A DNA stretch of 64,000 bases, taken from positions 2,888,501 through 2,952,500 of the forward strand of contig NZ_JAUSZA010000001.1 of assembly GCF_030817215.1 (NCBI RefSeq), in the 5' to 3' direction. Numbering within the stretch: the first letter of the stretch is position 1; every line of letters begins with the position of its first letter. Origin of the DNA: Paenibacillus sp. V4I3. Its GTDB lineage: Bacteria > Bacillota > Bacilli > Paenibacillales > NBRC-103111. Positions 17,082 through 25,850 of this stretch are shown here, one piece after another. A model generated the notes under the pieces. That model worked only from the letters and a program-made list of their open reading frames with translations, was not told the origin of the DNA and made no database searches. Position numbers and translations under genes: made by a program.

Positions 17082-17855
17082 TTACCGTCGTTCTTTCATG
17101 AATGTACTTGGGTTCATGCCATGCCATTTGCGGAATTGATTGGTGAAGTGATTATAGTTTTGAAACCCCACATCATAACAAACCTCCGAAGCGCTCCGTC
17201 CGGTATGTTCTAGCATTAGCACGGCTTGTTGTATCCGCATCCGATTGAGCGTATCAATAATGGAATACCCTGTGCTGGTTTTGAAAAGATGGGACAGTCT
17301 CGAAGGGGAGAGCCCGACAGTCTGAGCCAAATCTTCAATCCGAATAGGTTGACGCATCTGTTGGGACAGCAGGTGGAGAACCTCCTCGATTCGTGCATCA
17401 ATTTTTTTATTTGTTTTCTGAGCCATGATAAGGAGAATTTCCCGTAAAGAGCTGCAGCATAGTTCGAACCAATATTCACCGCGCTCTCGGGAATCCTCCA
17501 GTATGCGTGTGAAAGCTTGGTGGATGCGTTCGCGAATCGACTCACTTTCGATGGTAAGGATAAGCGGCTCTTCATCCGGCAGCAGATTGGTTTCTGTGAA
17601 GATCGAAGGGAAGTGTACCCAGGCAAAATGCCAGGTATGATCTTTTTTCGTTCCGTAGTGCTGCGGTATTCCTGGTTTCAGCAATGTGAGGTCTCCCGGC
17701 CTGCAGTTTCGTTCATTGCCTGAATGGTTAATGTAACCTTCACCTTCAAGTGTGAAAGTAAGGAGCCAATCGCTTCGTCCCTGGGGCCGCTTTGTTACAT
17801 ACGTATCTTGCTCTAGGTATTGTCCGGCTAAGAAGGAATTATCATCGAATTTCAT
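17082..17855 (-). CDS. AraC-family transcriptional regulator
   Basis: This 257-aa regulator has an N-terminal cupin-like AraC ligand domain (about 1-130, with TLEGEGYINHSG and WHFAWVHFP) and a C-terminal double helix-turn-helix (about 155-257, with IEDLAQTVGLSPSRLSHLFKTSTGYS and SASEVCYDVGFQNYNHFTNQFRKWHGMNP). It starts at ATG 17855 after AAAGGGA. The gene is divergent from the PhyH-type dioxygenase at 18023 across 167 bp, so it probably controls that gene. Regulators of this design often sense sugars or glycosides, but the ligand here is unknown. Confidence 0.9.
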   Translation of the reverse strand: MKFDDNSFLAGQYLEQDTYVTKRPQGRSDWLLTFTLEGEGYINHSGNERNCRPGDLTLLKPGIPQHYGTKKDHTWHFAWVHFPSIFTETNLLPDEEPLILTIESESIRERIHQAFTRILEDSRERGEYWFELCCSSLREILLIMAQKTNKKIDARIEEVLHLLSQQMRQPIRIEDLAQTVGLSPSRLSHLFKTSTGYSIIDTLNRMRIQQAVLMLEHTGRSASEVCYDVGFQNYNHFTNQFRKWHGMNPSTFMKERR

Positions 17856-18022
17856 ATCGCATGGTCCCTTTCGTCATTTGCATAAATTTACTACAAGTAT
17901 ATCAGGAAATAGCAGGATTGTATGAGTAGTTAGCATCATCCTTACTTCAATGTCTGCGGAGCTTTCGATATGATTATGTCATAAGGGAACACAATCCTAA
18001 CTTACTCATGGAGGGGACCAAC

Positions 18023-18832
18023 ATGTCACGGACAATGCTTAAGCTTTCAATTGAACAAAAACAGCAATTCGAATCGGAAGGTTATTTAATCGTAAAAGGA
18101 TTGTTTTCGGAGCAAAATTTGGCCGAAATTGATGATACTTTTGAGGGGATTAGCCGCCATACGGTACCGGGTTTATTTGAACCGGATTTACAAGCGGATG
18201 GATCCGATCCGTTAAAAAGATATCCGCGAGTCATGCATCCACACCGCTTTAATGAGACGGCAAAGAAATATATGCTGCACCAGCCAGTTATGGATGTATT
18301 AGCAGATTTGTATGATGAAGAATCGCTAGCCGCGCAAAGCATGTTTTATTACAAGCCACCGGGCTCTCGCGGCCAAGCGCTTCACCAGGATAATTTCTAT
18401 CTGCAGGTCGAACCGGGTAATTGCATAGCAGCGTGGACGGCCATTGATGCTGCAGATGAGGAGAATGGCGGCTTACTCGTTGTACCCAAAACGAATGCAT
18501 TCGAAATCGCTTGCCCGGATATCGCGGATGCCAAAGAATCATTTACGACTCACTACGTGAAGCCGCCGAAAGATGAAAAAGCGATGCCTGTCATCATGCA
18601 GCGAGGCGACGTTCTCTTTTTTAACGGGAATCTTATCCATGGCTCTTATCGAAACAAAACGAAGGACCGATTCCGTCGAGCGTTCATTTGTCATTATGCG
18701 AACCAATCGGCAACCCATATTAGCGATCATTATCGTCCTTTGTATCGGCAGAATGGAGAGACTGTTGATTTAGAGGTCAACCCTAATGGGGGGCCATGCG
18801 GCGAAGAATTCCAAGCGGTATATCCTCACTAA
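18023..18832 (+). CDS. Phytanoyl-CoA dioxygenase (PhyH) family protein
   Basis: PhyH enzymes are Fe(II)/2-oxoglutarate-dependent oxygenases that hydroxylate small molecules. From ATG 18023 the protein has 269 aa. The two-His-one-Asp iron site is visible: HQD (H121, D123) and the distal histidine in NLIHGSYRN (H206), followed by RRAF arginines that could hold 2-oxoglutarate. ATG 18008 is in frame, but GGAGGGG six bases before 18023 identifies the start. It is divergent from an AraC regulator, a frequent arrangement in Paenibacillus carbohydrate regions. The substrate is unknown. Confidence 0.9.
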   Translation: MSRTMLKLSIEQKQQFESEGYLIVKGLFSEQNLAEIDDTFEGISRHTVPGLFEPDLQADGSDPLKRYPRVMHPHRFNETAKKYMLHQPVMDVLADLYDEESLAAQSMFYYKPPGSRGQALHQDNFYLQVEPGNCIAAWTAIDAADEENGGLLVVPKTNAFEIACPDIADAKESFTTHYVKPPKDEKAMPVIMQRGDVLFFNGNLIHGSYRNKTKDRFRRAFICHYANQSATHISDHYRPLYRQNGETVDLEVNPNGGPCGEEFQAVYPH

Positions 18833-18848
18833 TCTTTCATCTAGCCAT

Positions 18849-18893
18849 AAGGGATCGATCTGACATCCACGGATGTTGGTCGGTCCTTTTTTT
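18849..18893 (+). terminator. Terminator of the PhyH gene
   Basis: An imperfect stem (AAGG..CGA..ACATCC with GGATGT..TCG..CCTT) ends in seven Ts, 16 bp after the stop. Confidence 0.75.
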
Positions 18894-18939
18894 ACATAGT
18901 ATGGAATCATTTCAATTGTTTACACTAGAGGAGGGGGTG

Positions 18940-19881
18940 ATGGCGTTCATGAGTTATAGTTGGATACTGGGTTTGTTGCTTCTTGCGCAGCAGAATGAAG
19001 TGCCATTTCGAATAACGAATGACAATATGGGTCATAGCTTAGCGAATGTACAGAGGGAATCGTATACAATCAATCTTCTGGATATGCCAATCATTGATAA
19101 TGGACGATTAGATCAGCTTACGAATGAACTCGATAAGAACATGTATCGTAAACCGATCAATGCAACCATTAATGCTGAGGGGGCAATCGTGAAGGAGATT
19201 GCAGGTTCAAGGTTGAATCGTCAAGCTTTTGTTGAGCAATTTTATGAGCATTATTATCGTGAGGGTCCGATGCAATTTGAAGTGCCCCAGTTATCTGTAT
19301 ATCCCAAAGTAGACAGTGAGCTGCTAGCGAATATTCGTGTGCGTCCTATTGGTTATTATGTAACCTATTTTAATTCGAATAATAAATTTAGATATACGAA
19401 CATCAAGCTTGCCGCTCAAGCGATTAATAATTATGTTGTTCAACCGAATGAAACGTTCTCTTTCAACCGTGTTGTTGGCGTTCGGACGCGAGGAAAGGGG
19501 TATATGCCGGCAAAGATCATTGTAAGGGGGGAATTCTCTGAAGGGATTGGCGGAGGCATTTGCCAAATTTCCTCTACGCTGTATAACGCGGTGGATCGCG
19601 CGGGTCTCAAAATCGTAGAAAGATATTCGCACAGCAGATCTGTCCCCTATGTTCCGCCGGGCAGGGATGCTACTGTAAATTGGGGAGGTCCTGACTTCAC
19701 CTTTAAGAACAACTACAATCAACCTATCTTGATAAGGGCTCAGGCATTACCTGGCCGGGTCTTCGTTACTATTTCGTCCTCTGATGTCATTAACTATAAG
19801 CCGCGGCATGTTCCAAGTGCATCTGATAATCTGCCTGAGGAAATACAAGCGGGGACAAACGTAGGTCAGCCTGTTCCGTAA
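18940..19881 (+). CDS. VanW-family protein
   Basis: The protein has 313 aa from ATG 18940. The VanW domain fills the C-terminal half, with GYYVTYFNSNNKFRYTNIKL, the NETFSFNRVVGVRT segment and the strongly conserved GGGICQISSTLYNAV. VanW-domain proteins are common in Firmicutes, usually exported or membrane-anchored, and were first noted beside vancomycin-resistance genes; their role is not established. A short hydrophobic N-terminus (WILGLLLLAQ) could anchor the protein. The frame is open upstream, but AGGAGG at 18930-18935 supports 18940; ATG 18949 is an alternative. It is a single gene with its own terminator. Confidence 0.85.
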   Translation: MAFMSYSWILGLLLLAQQNEVPFRITNDNMGHSLANVQRESYTINLLDMPIIDNGRLDQLTNELDKNMYRKPINATINAEGAIVKEIAGSRLNRQAFVEQFYEHYYREGPMQFEVPQLSVYPKVDSELLANIRVRPIGYYVTYFNSNNKFRYTNIKLAAQAINNYVVQPNETFSFNRVVGVRTRGKGYMPAKIIVRGEFSEGIGGGICQISSTLYNAVDRAGLKIVERYSHSRSVPYVPPGRDATVNWGGPDFTFKNNYNQPILIRAQALPGRVFVTISSSDVINYKPRHVPSASDNLPEEIQAGTNVGQPVP

Positions 19882-19886
19882 ATGAT

Positions 19887-19928
19887 AAGCTCCGTTCCAA
19901 CGTGATTGTTGGTGTATGGGGCTTTTTG
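19887..19928 (+). terminator. Terminator of the VanW gene
   Basis: An imperfect stem AAGC..CCAAC / GTTGG..GGGCTT ends in a T5 run shortly after the stop. Confidence 0.65.
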
Positions 19929-20074
19929 TTTGTTTGAGACTGAGTTATGGCTGAGATGAGGTCAATATATGCATATTTTACAAAATGAAAGCAAAAAATC
20001 ACAAGATTTTCGGGTCACCTTTCGCTAGAATAGAGGGCAGATCATTCAGCTTGAGAAGGGTGGAATTTAGCTTT

Positions 20075-21475
20075 ATGAAAACATTTTTAGATGAGAATTT
20101 TATGCTTACCAACGATACCGCGGTTCATCTATTCCACGAATTTGCCAAAGATCTGCCGATTATTGATTATCACTGCCATCTGAGTCCTAAGGAAATTTAT
20201 GAAAATAAACAATTCAATAACATAACGGAAGCTTGGCTGTACGGCGACCATTATAAGTGGAGAATGATGCGTGCCAACGGTGTGGAGGAAGCGAAAGTCA
20301 CTGGTGAAGCTAGCGATTACGATCGTTTCTTGGCATGGGCTGGAACGGTTCCTATGGCTATAGGCAACCCGCTGTACCACTGGTCTCATATGGAGCTTCG
20401 AACATATTTCGGTGTTCATGACATTATTAACGAACAGAACGCGCCTGCCATCTGGGAAAAAGCGAATGTTAAGCTGGCAGAGGGCGGTTCACGCGCCAGA
20501 GATCTCATTACGAATTCCAAAGTAACCGTCATTTGCACGACGGACGATCCGGTGGATTCATTAGAGTATCATATTAAAATTAAAGAGATTAAAGATTTTA
20601 ACACACAAGTCTTACCTTCTTACCGTCCTGACAAAGCACTTGAAATTAATCGCGCGACTTTCCTACCATGGATCGGTCAATTGGAGCAATCCTCTGGCAT
20701 CACGATCAGCTCCTACGATAACCTGCTGGCAGGATTGGAGAGCAGAGCGCAGTTTTTTGATTCAGTTGGTTGTAAAGTTTCTGACCACGCCTTGGATTAT
20801 GTGCCGTATGCGGCTGCAACCAAAGAAGAAGTGGATCAGATTTTTAAAACGGCTCTGGCTGGTAACGCGGTTAGTTTAGAAGACGAGAAGAAGTATAAAG
20901 CGTACACATTGCTGTTTTTAGGGGGCGTGTACAAGAAGCTGGATTGGGCAATGCAGTATCACATCAATGCTTCCCGCAACAATAACGGACGAGCTTTCGC
21001 GAAGCTGGGCCCGGACACCGGATTCGATTCTGTTAATGATAGCCCGGTAGCGAGCGCCTTAACAGGTTTGTTATCTTCTCTTGCTGTTGCTGATTCGCTG
21101 CCTAGAACGATTCTGTACTCCTTGAATGCACGCGACAATGAAATTCTCGCTTCCCTTATGGGCAGCTTCCAAGGCGATGGTATTCCCGGCAAAATTCAAT
21201 TAGGATCCGCTTGGTGGTTCAACGATACCAAAGATGGTATGGTTTCACAGATGAAATCGCTAGCGAATTTTGGACTGCTTGGCCGATTCGTAGGTATGTT
21301 GACTGATTCCAGAAGCTTCTTGTCCTACACAAGACATGATTACTTCCGCAGAATCCTCTGTAATATGTTAGGCGAATGGGTCGAAGCGGGAGAATTCCCG
21401 AACGACGAACAGCTGCTGAAACAGCTGGTTCAAGGGATATCCTATAATAATGCTAAGCAATATTTCGGCTTTTAA
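20075..21475 (+). CDS. uxaC: Glucuronate isomerase (uronate isomerase)
   Basis: UxaC converts glucuronate to fructuronate and galacturonate to tagaturonate in uronic-acid breakdown. It is a TIM-barrel amidohydrolase relative. From ATG 20075 it has 466 aa, the family norm. Visible features are the metal-binding DYHCHLSP motif near the N-terminus, EAWLYGDHYKWRMMRANGV, CTTDDPVDSLEYH and the C-terminal DSRSFLSYTRHDYFRRILC block. The frame is open 30 codons upstream, but the family start MKTFLDENFML and the AAGGGTGG site fix 20075. No other uronate genes (uxuA, kdgK) are adjacent, which is unusual because uxaC normally sits in an operon. Confidence 0.95.
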   Translation: MKTFLDENFMLTNDTAVHLFHEFAKDLPIIDYHCHLSPKEIYENKQFNNITEAWLYGDHYKWRMMRANGVEEAKVTGEASDYDRFLAWAGTVPMAIGNPLYHWSHMELRTYFGVHDIINEQNAPAIWEKANVKLAEGGSRARDLITNSKVTVICTTDDPVDSLEYHIKIKEIKDFNTQVLPSYRPDKALEINRATFLPWIGQLEQSSGITISSYDNLLAGLESRAQFFDSVGCKVSDHALDYVPYAAATKEEVDQIFKTALAGNAVSLEDEKKYKAYTLLFLGGVYKKLDWAMQYHINASRNNNGRAFAKLGPDTGFDSVNDSPVASALTGLLSSLAVADSLPRTILYSLNARDNEILASLMGSFQGDGIPGKIQLGSAWWFNDTKDGMVSQMKSLANFGLLGRFVGMLTDSRSFLSYTRHDYFRRILCNMLGEWVEAGEFPNDEQLLKQLVQGISYNNAKQYFGF

Positions 21476-21481
21476 AATAGA

Positions 21482-21521
21482 AACCTTCGTGCGGGTTATT
21501 ACCTGCGCGAAGGTTTTTTTT
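21482..21521 (+). terminator. Terminator of uxaC
   Basis: AACCTTCG.GC.GGT pairs with ACC.GC.CGAAGGTT around a TATT loop, followed by a T-run of eight. Confidence 0.9.
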
Positions 21522-21570
21522 GTTGTGTAAGAATTTATATGTTTGGGTTTGGGGTATGCAAAGCTTACCC

Positions 21571-22235
21571 TTATTTGTTCGGGCGCTCCAGATTAAGATC
21601 GTTTTTCGCGCTTAATAGTTCGGGCGCTCCTGGATAAGCGCGGTTTCCGCGTTTATTCAGAGCGGACGCGCAGGATGGTCTGCTGAGAAGTGGATTTTCA
21701 GCTTCTCAGACTCTGTCGGCTCGGCGAGCTCTCACTGAAAGCGCGTTTTTCGCGCTTAATAGTTCGGGCGCTCCTGGATAAGCGCGTTTTTCGCGCTTAT
21801 TCAGAGCGGACGCGCAGGATGGTCTGCTGAGAAGTGGATTTTCAGCTTCTCAGACTCTGTCGGCTCGGCGAGCTCCCACTGAAAGCGCGTTTTTCGCGCT
21901 TAATAGCTCGGGCGCTCCTGGATAAGCGCGTTTTCTGTGCTTATTCAGAGCGGACGCGCAGGATGGTCTGCTGAGAAGTCGATTTTCAACTTCTCAGACT
22001 CTGTCGGCTCGGCGAGCTCTCACTGAAAGATCGTTTTTCGCGCTTAATAGTTCGGGCGCTCCTGGATAAGCGCGGTTTCCGCGTTTATTCAGAGCGGACG
22101 CGCAGGATGGTCTGCTGAGAAGTGGATTTTCAGCTTCTCAGAATCTGTCGGCTCGGCGAGCTCTCACTGAAAGCGCGTTTTTCGCGCTTAATAGTTCGGG
22201 CGCTCCTGAATAAGCGCGTTTTTCGCGCTTATTTG
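21571..22235. repeat. Tandem array with a 144-bp period, built of hairpins
   Basis: The sequence TTAATAGTTCGGGCGCTCC recurs at 21612, 21756, 21900 (one base changed), 22044 and 22188, exactly 144 bp apart, giving four full units and flanking partial ones. Each unit contains three palindromes: ATAAGCGCG/CGCGCTTAT with a T5 loop, AAGCGCG/CGCGCTT with a T5 loop, and CTGAGAAG/CTTCTCAG with a ten- or eleven-base loop. Units 1 and 4 share the same variants (GCGCGGTTTCCGCG, and AGATCG just upstream), so the array seems to have a higher-order history. The period is a multiple of three, but TAA/TAG in each unit and the lack of a long frame argue against coding. No CRISPR-like spacers. Confidence 0.9.
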
Positions 22236-22286
22236 TTGTGGGGGAAACCATGTTGGCTGCAGAGAGGTATATAGCTGGGCGTGAGA

Positions 22287-22307
22287 TAGGCTCGAAAATC
22301 GAGCCTA
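22287..22307. repeat. Perfect palindrome TAGGCTCGA-AAA-TCGAGCCTA
   Basis: Two 9-bp arms flank an AAA loop, in the spacer between the 144-bp array and the AraC gene. It has the same build as the array hairpins (short GC-rich stem, A/T loop) and is not followed by a T-run, so it is not an ordinary terminator. Confidence 0.7.
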
Positions 22308-22360
22308 AAGTAGGCGACAACCACGGGGGAGTTGGAATCTTCAGGCTGAGAAGACGATTT

Positions 22361-22446
22361 CCGAGCTTACGATAGTGGTGAGTAGTGGGCGTAGGTGTGT
22401 AAGCTCGGAAACCGAGCTTACGGCAGCGGCGAGTAGTGGGTGTAGG
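22361..22446. repeat. 51-bp direct repeat with an internal palindrome
   Basis: CCGAGCTTACG begins at 22361 and again at 22412, 51 bp apart, and the two copies stay alike through GAGTAGTGGGygTAGG. Across the junction GTAAGCTCGG-AAA-CCGAGCTTAC (22399-22421) forms a perfect 10-bp stem. It lies just after the end of the AraC gene on the minus strand and could serve as its terminator, although there is no T-run. Confidence 0.7.
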
Positions 22447-22459
22447 CATCTCAGCCCTT

Positions 22460-23282
22460 TTACACGCTATGGCGCATCAATTTGCGGCATTCCAGCGGCG
22501 TCTGTGAGGTCACTTGTTTGAATACGCGGCCGAAGTGAGCGACACTATCGAAGCCGGATTGCTCGGTAATATGGATGACTTTCAACTTCGTTTCCCGCAG
22601 CAGCCGCTGAGCCTCGCGAATTCGAACGTTGTTCAAGTATTCGATGAACGAAAAGCCGGTCGTTTCTTTGAAAGAACGGCAAAAGTAGCTTGGACTGATA
22701 TAAAAGGTTTCGGAGATCGAAGCTAACGTCAAACGGTTTCTATACTGTTCGTTGATATAAGCGACGATCTCGAATATTTTGGGATTGTGTGCTTGCGGGT
22801 GTTCCTGAGCGGAGCTTAACTTATCTGTGAGACGTGAGCAGAGAATAAGTAATTGCGTGAGCAGGGCTTTGCTGTTTAGCTGCCAGCCGTCTAGAGTCTG
22901 CTGCTGCTCGCGCAATAAACTGAATAGAAGGTTCTCAACTAGAGTGCGATTCGTACCTGTTAGGGAAAAAGATATGCTGTTTTTGTTGAAAAGGAACGAG
23001 TAAATGTGTCGATGCGTCCTCATCAATAGAGCGTATCCAACTATCATCAAAGCTGAGTAGAATCCGCTCATGATGGTGGACATCCGCATTTCGTGTTTTA
23101 TGAAGCTCATTTTTATCGATAAAAACGAGGTCGCCCTCTTGAATCAGGTAAGAGCGGTCCTGTATGAAATAGTAGCGTTTCCCGCTGAGTAAATAATAAA
23201 TTTCATAGTGATCATGGAAATGATTCACTGTCATGGAGTAGGGGTGATCTCTGCGCAGTCTTTCAATTTCGTAGAGTACCAA
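22460..23282 (-). pseudogene. AraC-family regulator, split by a frameshift
   Basis: Two overlapping minus-strand frames together make one AraC regulator. The 5' frame (from about 23282 to 22935) encodes the cupin sensor domain: MTVNHFHDHYEIYYLLSGK, LIQEGDLVFIDKNELHKT and ILLSFDDSWI. The 3' frame (about 23000-22460) encodes the linker and the double helix-turn-helix, with ILCSRL, LTLASISETFYISPSYFCRS and VAHFGRVFKQVTSQTPLECRK. The switch must occur around 22950-23020 by a one-base change. A TTG at 23282 with an AGAGGTG site is the probable start, giving about 274 aa when joined. It is divergent from the Gfo/Idh/MocA gene at 23453, which it would be expected to control. Decay or sequence error cannot be told apart here. 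Confidence 0.75.
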
Positions 23283-23452
23283 AGTGGACACCTCTTCGTT
23301 CGGTCTTTTATGTCTTATTATATAGCAAAATATGCAAGGAATAAAAGCTATTAGGCAATATTTGATTAGAAACACAACAAATATTGTATTAATCTTGAGA
23401 TAGGACATTCGAACATGAAGACATATCCAAACTCGAGAGGGGTTCACTTTTT

Positions 23453-24737
23453 ATGAAAAAGCGTTATGCACTAGTCGGTACCGGAGGAAGAGCGGAATTT
23501 TTCTATGGCGCCATTGTGAAGGATTTTCAAGAAACGTCAGAGCTAGTTGCGATTTGCGATATAAATCAAACGAGAATGAATTTTACAAATGGCTTACTCG
23601 TCAATAAATATGAATATAACGCTGTTCCCACGTATAAAGCGGATCAGTTCGAGGAAATGATTCGCAAAGAAAAGCCTGATTATGTCATTGTTACCTCCGT
23701 TGATCGCACGCATCATACCTATATAATTAAAGCGATGGAGCTTGGCTGCGATGTCATTTCGGAAAAGCCGATGACTGTGGATGAAGAGAAATGTCAAGAA
23801 ATTCTCGATACCATTAAACGCACAGGGCGGCAGCTTCGTGTGACATTCAATTACCGTTACGCTCCGCACAATACGAAAATTCGTGAGTTAATCATGGATG
23901 GCACGATAGGTGATGTTCATTCTGTTCATTTCGAGTGGCTGCTGAATACTGAGCATGGGGCAGACTAATTTCCGCAGATGGCATCGCGATAAACGTAATG
24001 GCGGAGGCTTACTTGTACACAAATCAACACATCATTTTGATCTCGTGAACTTCTGGTTAGGGACGCGTCCGGAGACGGTATTTGCGATGGGCGGCTTGAT
24101 GTTCTATGGTAGAGAAAATGCCGAAAAGCGCGGCGTGACCAACTTTTATCAGCGTGCGACTGGGAATGAAAACGCGAAGGGTGATCCTTTTGCTCTTCAT
24201 TTAGATAAAAATAAAAACCTCAAAGGTCTATATTTAGATGCGGAACACGAAGATGGCTACCAACGCGATCAGAGTGTTTTCGGCGATGGAATTAGTATTG
24301 AAGATACAATGGGAGTTATGGTCCGATATAAAAACAAAGCCATTCTCACCTACTCGCTTAATGCTTATATGCCTTGGGAAGGCTTTAGTGTACAAATCAA
24401 TGGCAGCAAGGGTCGAATTGAAATGAAAGTTGTTGAGAAATCATACGTAAATTCCGGTGGTCTTAAAGAGGATGAAGGTGCATTGAAGGAAAAGACGATC
24501 AGGGTATTTCCGATGTTCGCGGCTCCTTACAAAGTAGAAATTGAAGAAGGTGTCGGCGGTCATGGCGGCGGCGATCCTGTTCTCTTGAAAGACATTTTTG
24601 ATAAGCCATCCGATGATCGCTTCGAGCGAGCTGCTTCTCATGTTGATGGGGCGATGTCGATTTTGACCGGTATTGCCGGGAATATTTCCCTGCGTACGGG
24701 GCAACCGGTTGCGGTGGATAAGCTTGTTACTTTTTAA
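23453..24737 (+). pseudogene. Gfo/Idh/MocA-family sugar dehydrogenase, split by a one-base insertion
   Basis: The first frame (23453-23968) carries the Rossmann NAD-binding part: KRYALVGTGGRAEFF, the CDIN ribose-binding residues, YVIVTSVDRTHH and the catalytic lysine motif SEKPMT. It stops at GAC TAA. The second frame resumes with the [19 protein letters not shown] block, which contains the [11 protein letters not shown] substrate motif. The local sequence GACTAATTTCCGC has one base more than the GACTATTTCCGC expected for DYFRRWH, so a single insertion near 23967 explains the break. The joined protein is 427 aa. The start at ATG 23453 has GAGAGG upstream. The family oxidises or epimerises sugars and inositols; the substrate is unknown. 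It is probably co-transcribed with the hydrolase at 24761. Confidence 0.8.
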
Positions 24738-24760
24738 AAGGTAGACGGAGGTGGGGATGC

Positions 24761-25786
24761 TTGTGGAATCCAGATTCAATCATGGAAAATCTCTATCAAT
24801 CCTACGAAAATAAACGTCTGCAGCAAAAGCGAGACGAGAATGTCGAACAGACGAAGATTAGGTTGAAGCGGCACCTGGTCAAGTCTCTAGATATAGCTTT
24901 GGAAGAACAAGATGAGCTTCGTCCTGTTCTCCTGGAGCGCACTGAGCTCGAAGATCATTTTCGGGAGCGTATCGAATTCGGTACGGTCTGGGGATTTCGA
25001 GTTCCAGCCTTTGTGCTTTTGCCTAAAGGCTTGACTGAACGAAGAGCAGCGGTGCTGGCTCTGCACGGACATGGTTACGGTAGCCGGCAGATTGTTGGAC
25101 TCCATCCCGATGGGACTGAAAACACAGGTAAGCCGGATCTTCATGGCAATTATGCCTTGGAATTAGTAAAGCGCGGCTTCATAGTGGTCGTACCTGAGAT
25201 CATCGGATTCGGTGATCGAAGACTGGCTGCGGATCAGAAGGATGGCCAAGTCGGAAATTCTTCCTGTCAAACACTTGCTTCACATCTGCTTTTATATGGC
25301 ATCTCATTGGCAGGATTGCGCGTGCAAGAGGCGCGGCGGGCACTCGATTATGTGTTGTCACGCGAGGATGTGGATCCAGCAAGAGTGGGATGCTTCGGTT
25401 TCTCGGGTGGCGGACTTGTCGCCGCATATACCGCAGCGATAGATGAACGAATCAAAGCCACGGTACTGTGTGCCTTTGTGAATACATTCAAAGGAAGCAT
25501 TATGCAGATCCGTCATTGCATCGACAATTACTTGCCAAGTGTTTTGGAATATTCGGAGCTCCCCGAATTACTCGGGTTACTTGTTCCTCGTCCACTGTTC
25601 ATTGAATCAGGCCAGCAGGATCCTATTTTTCCGATAAAAACAGTGGAAACGGCGATTCGGTATTTGCGGCAGGTGTACGCTGAAGCAGGGGCGGGTGAAA
25701 TGCTGGGGGTTCATCTCTTTGAAGGTGTTCATGAAGTGAATGGGAGTCAGGCGTACCCTTGGCTGGTTGAGGCTTTAGAATCTTAA
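24761..25786 (+). CDS. Alpha/beta hydrolase, acetyl-xylan-esterase/dienelactone-hydrolase-like
   Basis: This 341-aa serine hydrolase shows the oxyanion-side motif LALHGHGYGSRQ, the nucleophile elbow GFSGGG (S215), an acidic residue in ESGQQDPIF and the histidine in FEGVHEVNG, in the order expected of the fold. Its N-terminal third is helical and charged, as in the larger esterases of this group. The start is a TTG at 24761 seven bases after a strong GGAGGTG site; ATG 24782 is the alternative. It follows the Gfo/Idh/MocA gene by 23 bp. Together with that gene and the divergent AraC regulator, it suggests a small sugar-ester or glycoside pathway. The true substrate cannot be told. Confidence 0.82.
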   Translation: MWNPDSIMENLYQSYENKRLQQKRDENVEQTKIRLKRHLVKSLDIALEEQDELRPVLLERTELEDHFRERIEFGTVWGFRVPAFVLLPKGLTERRAAVLALHGHGYGSRQIVGLHPDGTENTGKPDLHGNYALELVKRGFIVVVPEIIGFGDRRLAADQKDGQVGNSSCQTLASHLLLYGISLAGLRVQEARRALDYVLSREDVDPARVGCFGFSGGGLVAAYTAAIDERIKATVLCAFVNTFKGSIMQIRHCIDNYLPSVLEYSELPELLGLLVPRPLFIESGQQDPIFPIKTVETAIRYLRQVYAEAGAGEMLGVHLFEGVHEVNGSQAYPWLVEALES

Positions 25787-25794
25787 TGGTATAG

Positions 25795-25823
25795 AAAAAG
25801 AAGAGCTGCGGCTCTTCTTTTTG
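25795..25823 (+). terminator. Terminator of the hydrolase operon, probably bidirectional
   Basis: AAAAAGAAGAGC pairs perfectly with GCTCTTCTTTTT around a short loop. The T-run on each strand suits both the hydrolase operon and the convergent mgsA. Confidence 0.9.
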
Positions 25824-25850
25824 CTGATCTTGTCTAACATCCGCGATCAT

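Noticed and set aside
21571-22235. CRISPR array
   Set aside because: The repeats run back to back with no unique spacers, the unit is 144 bp, and there are no cas genes.
22138-22449. Minus-strand ORF of 103 aa in the repeat region
   Set aside because: It overlaps the hairpin array and the 51-bp repeat, with low-complexity sequence and no family resemblance.
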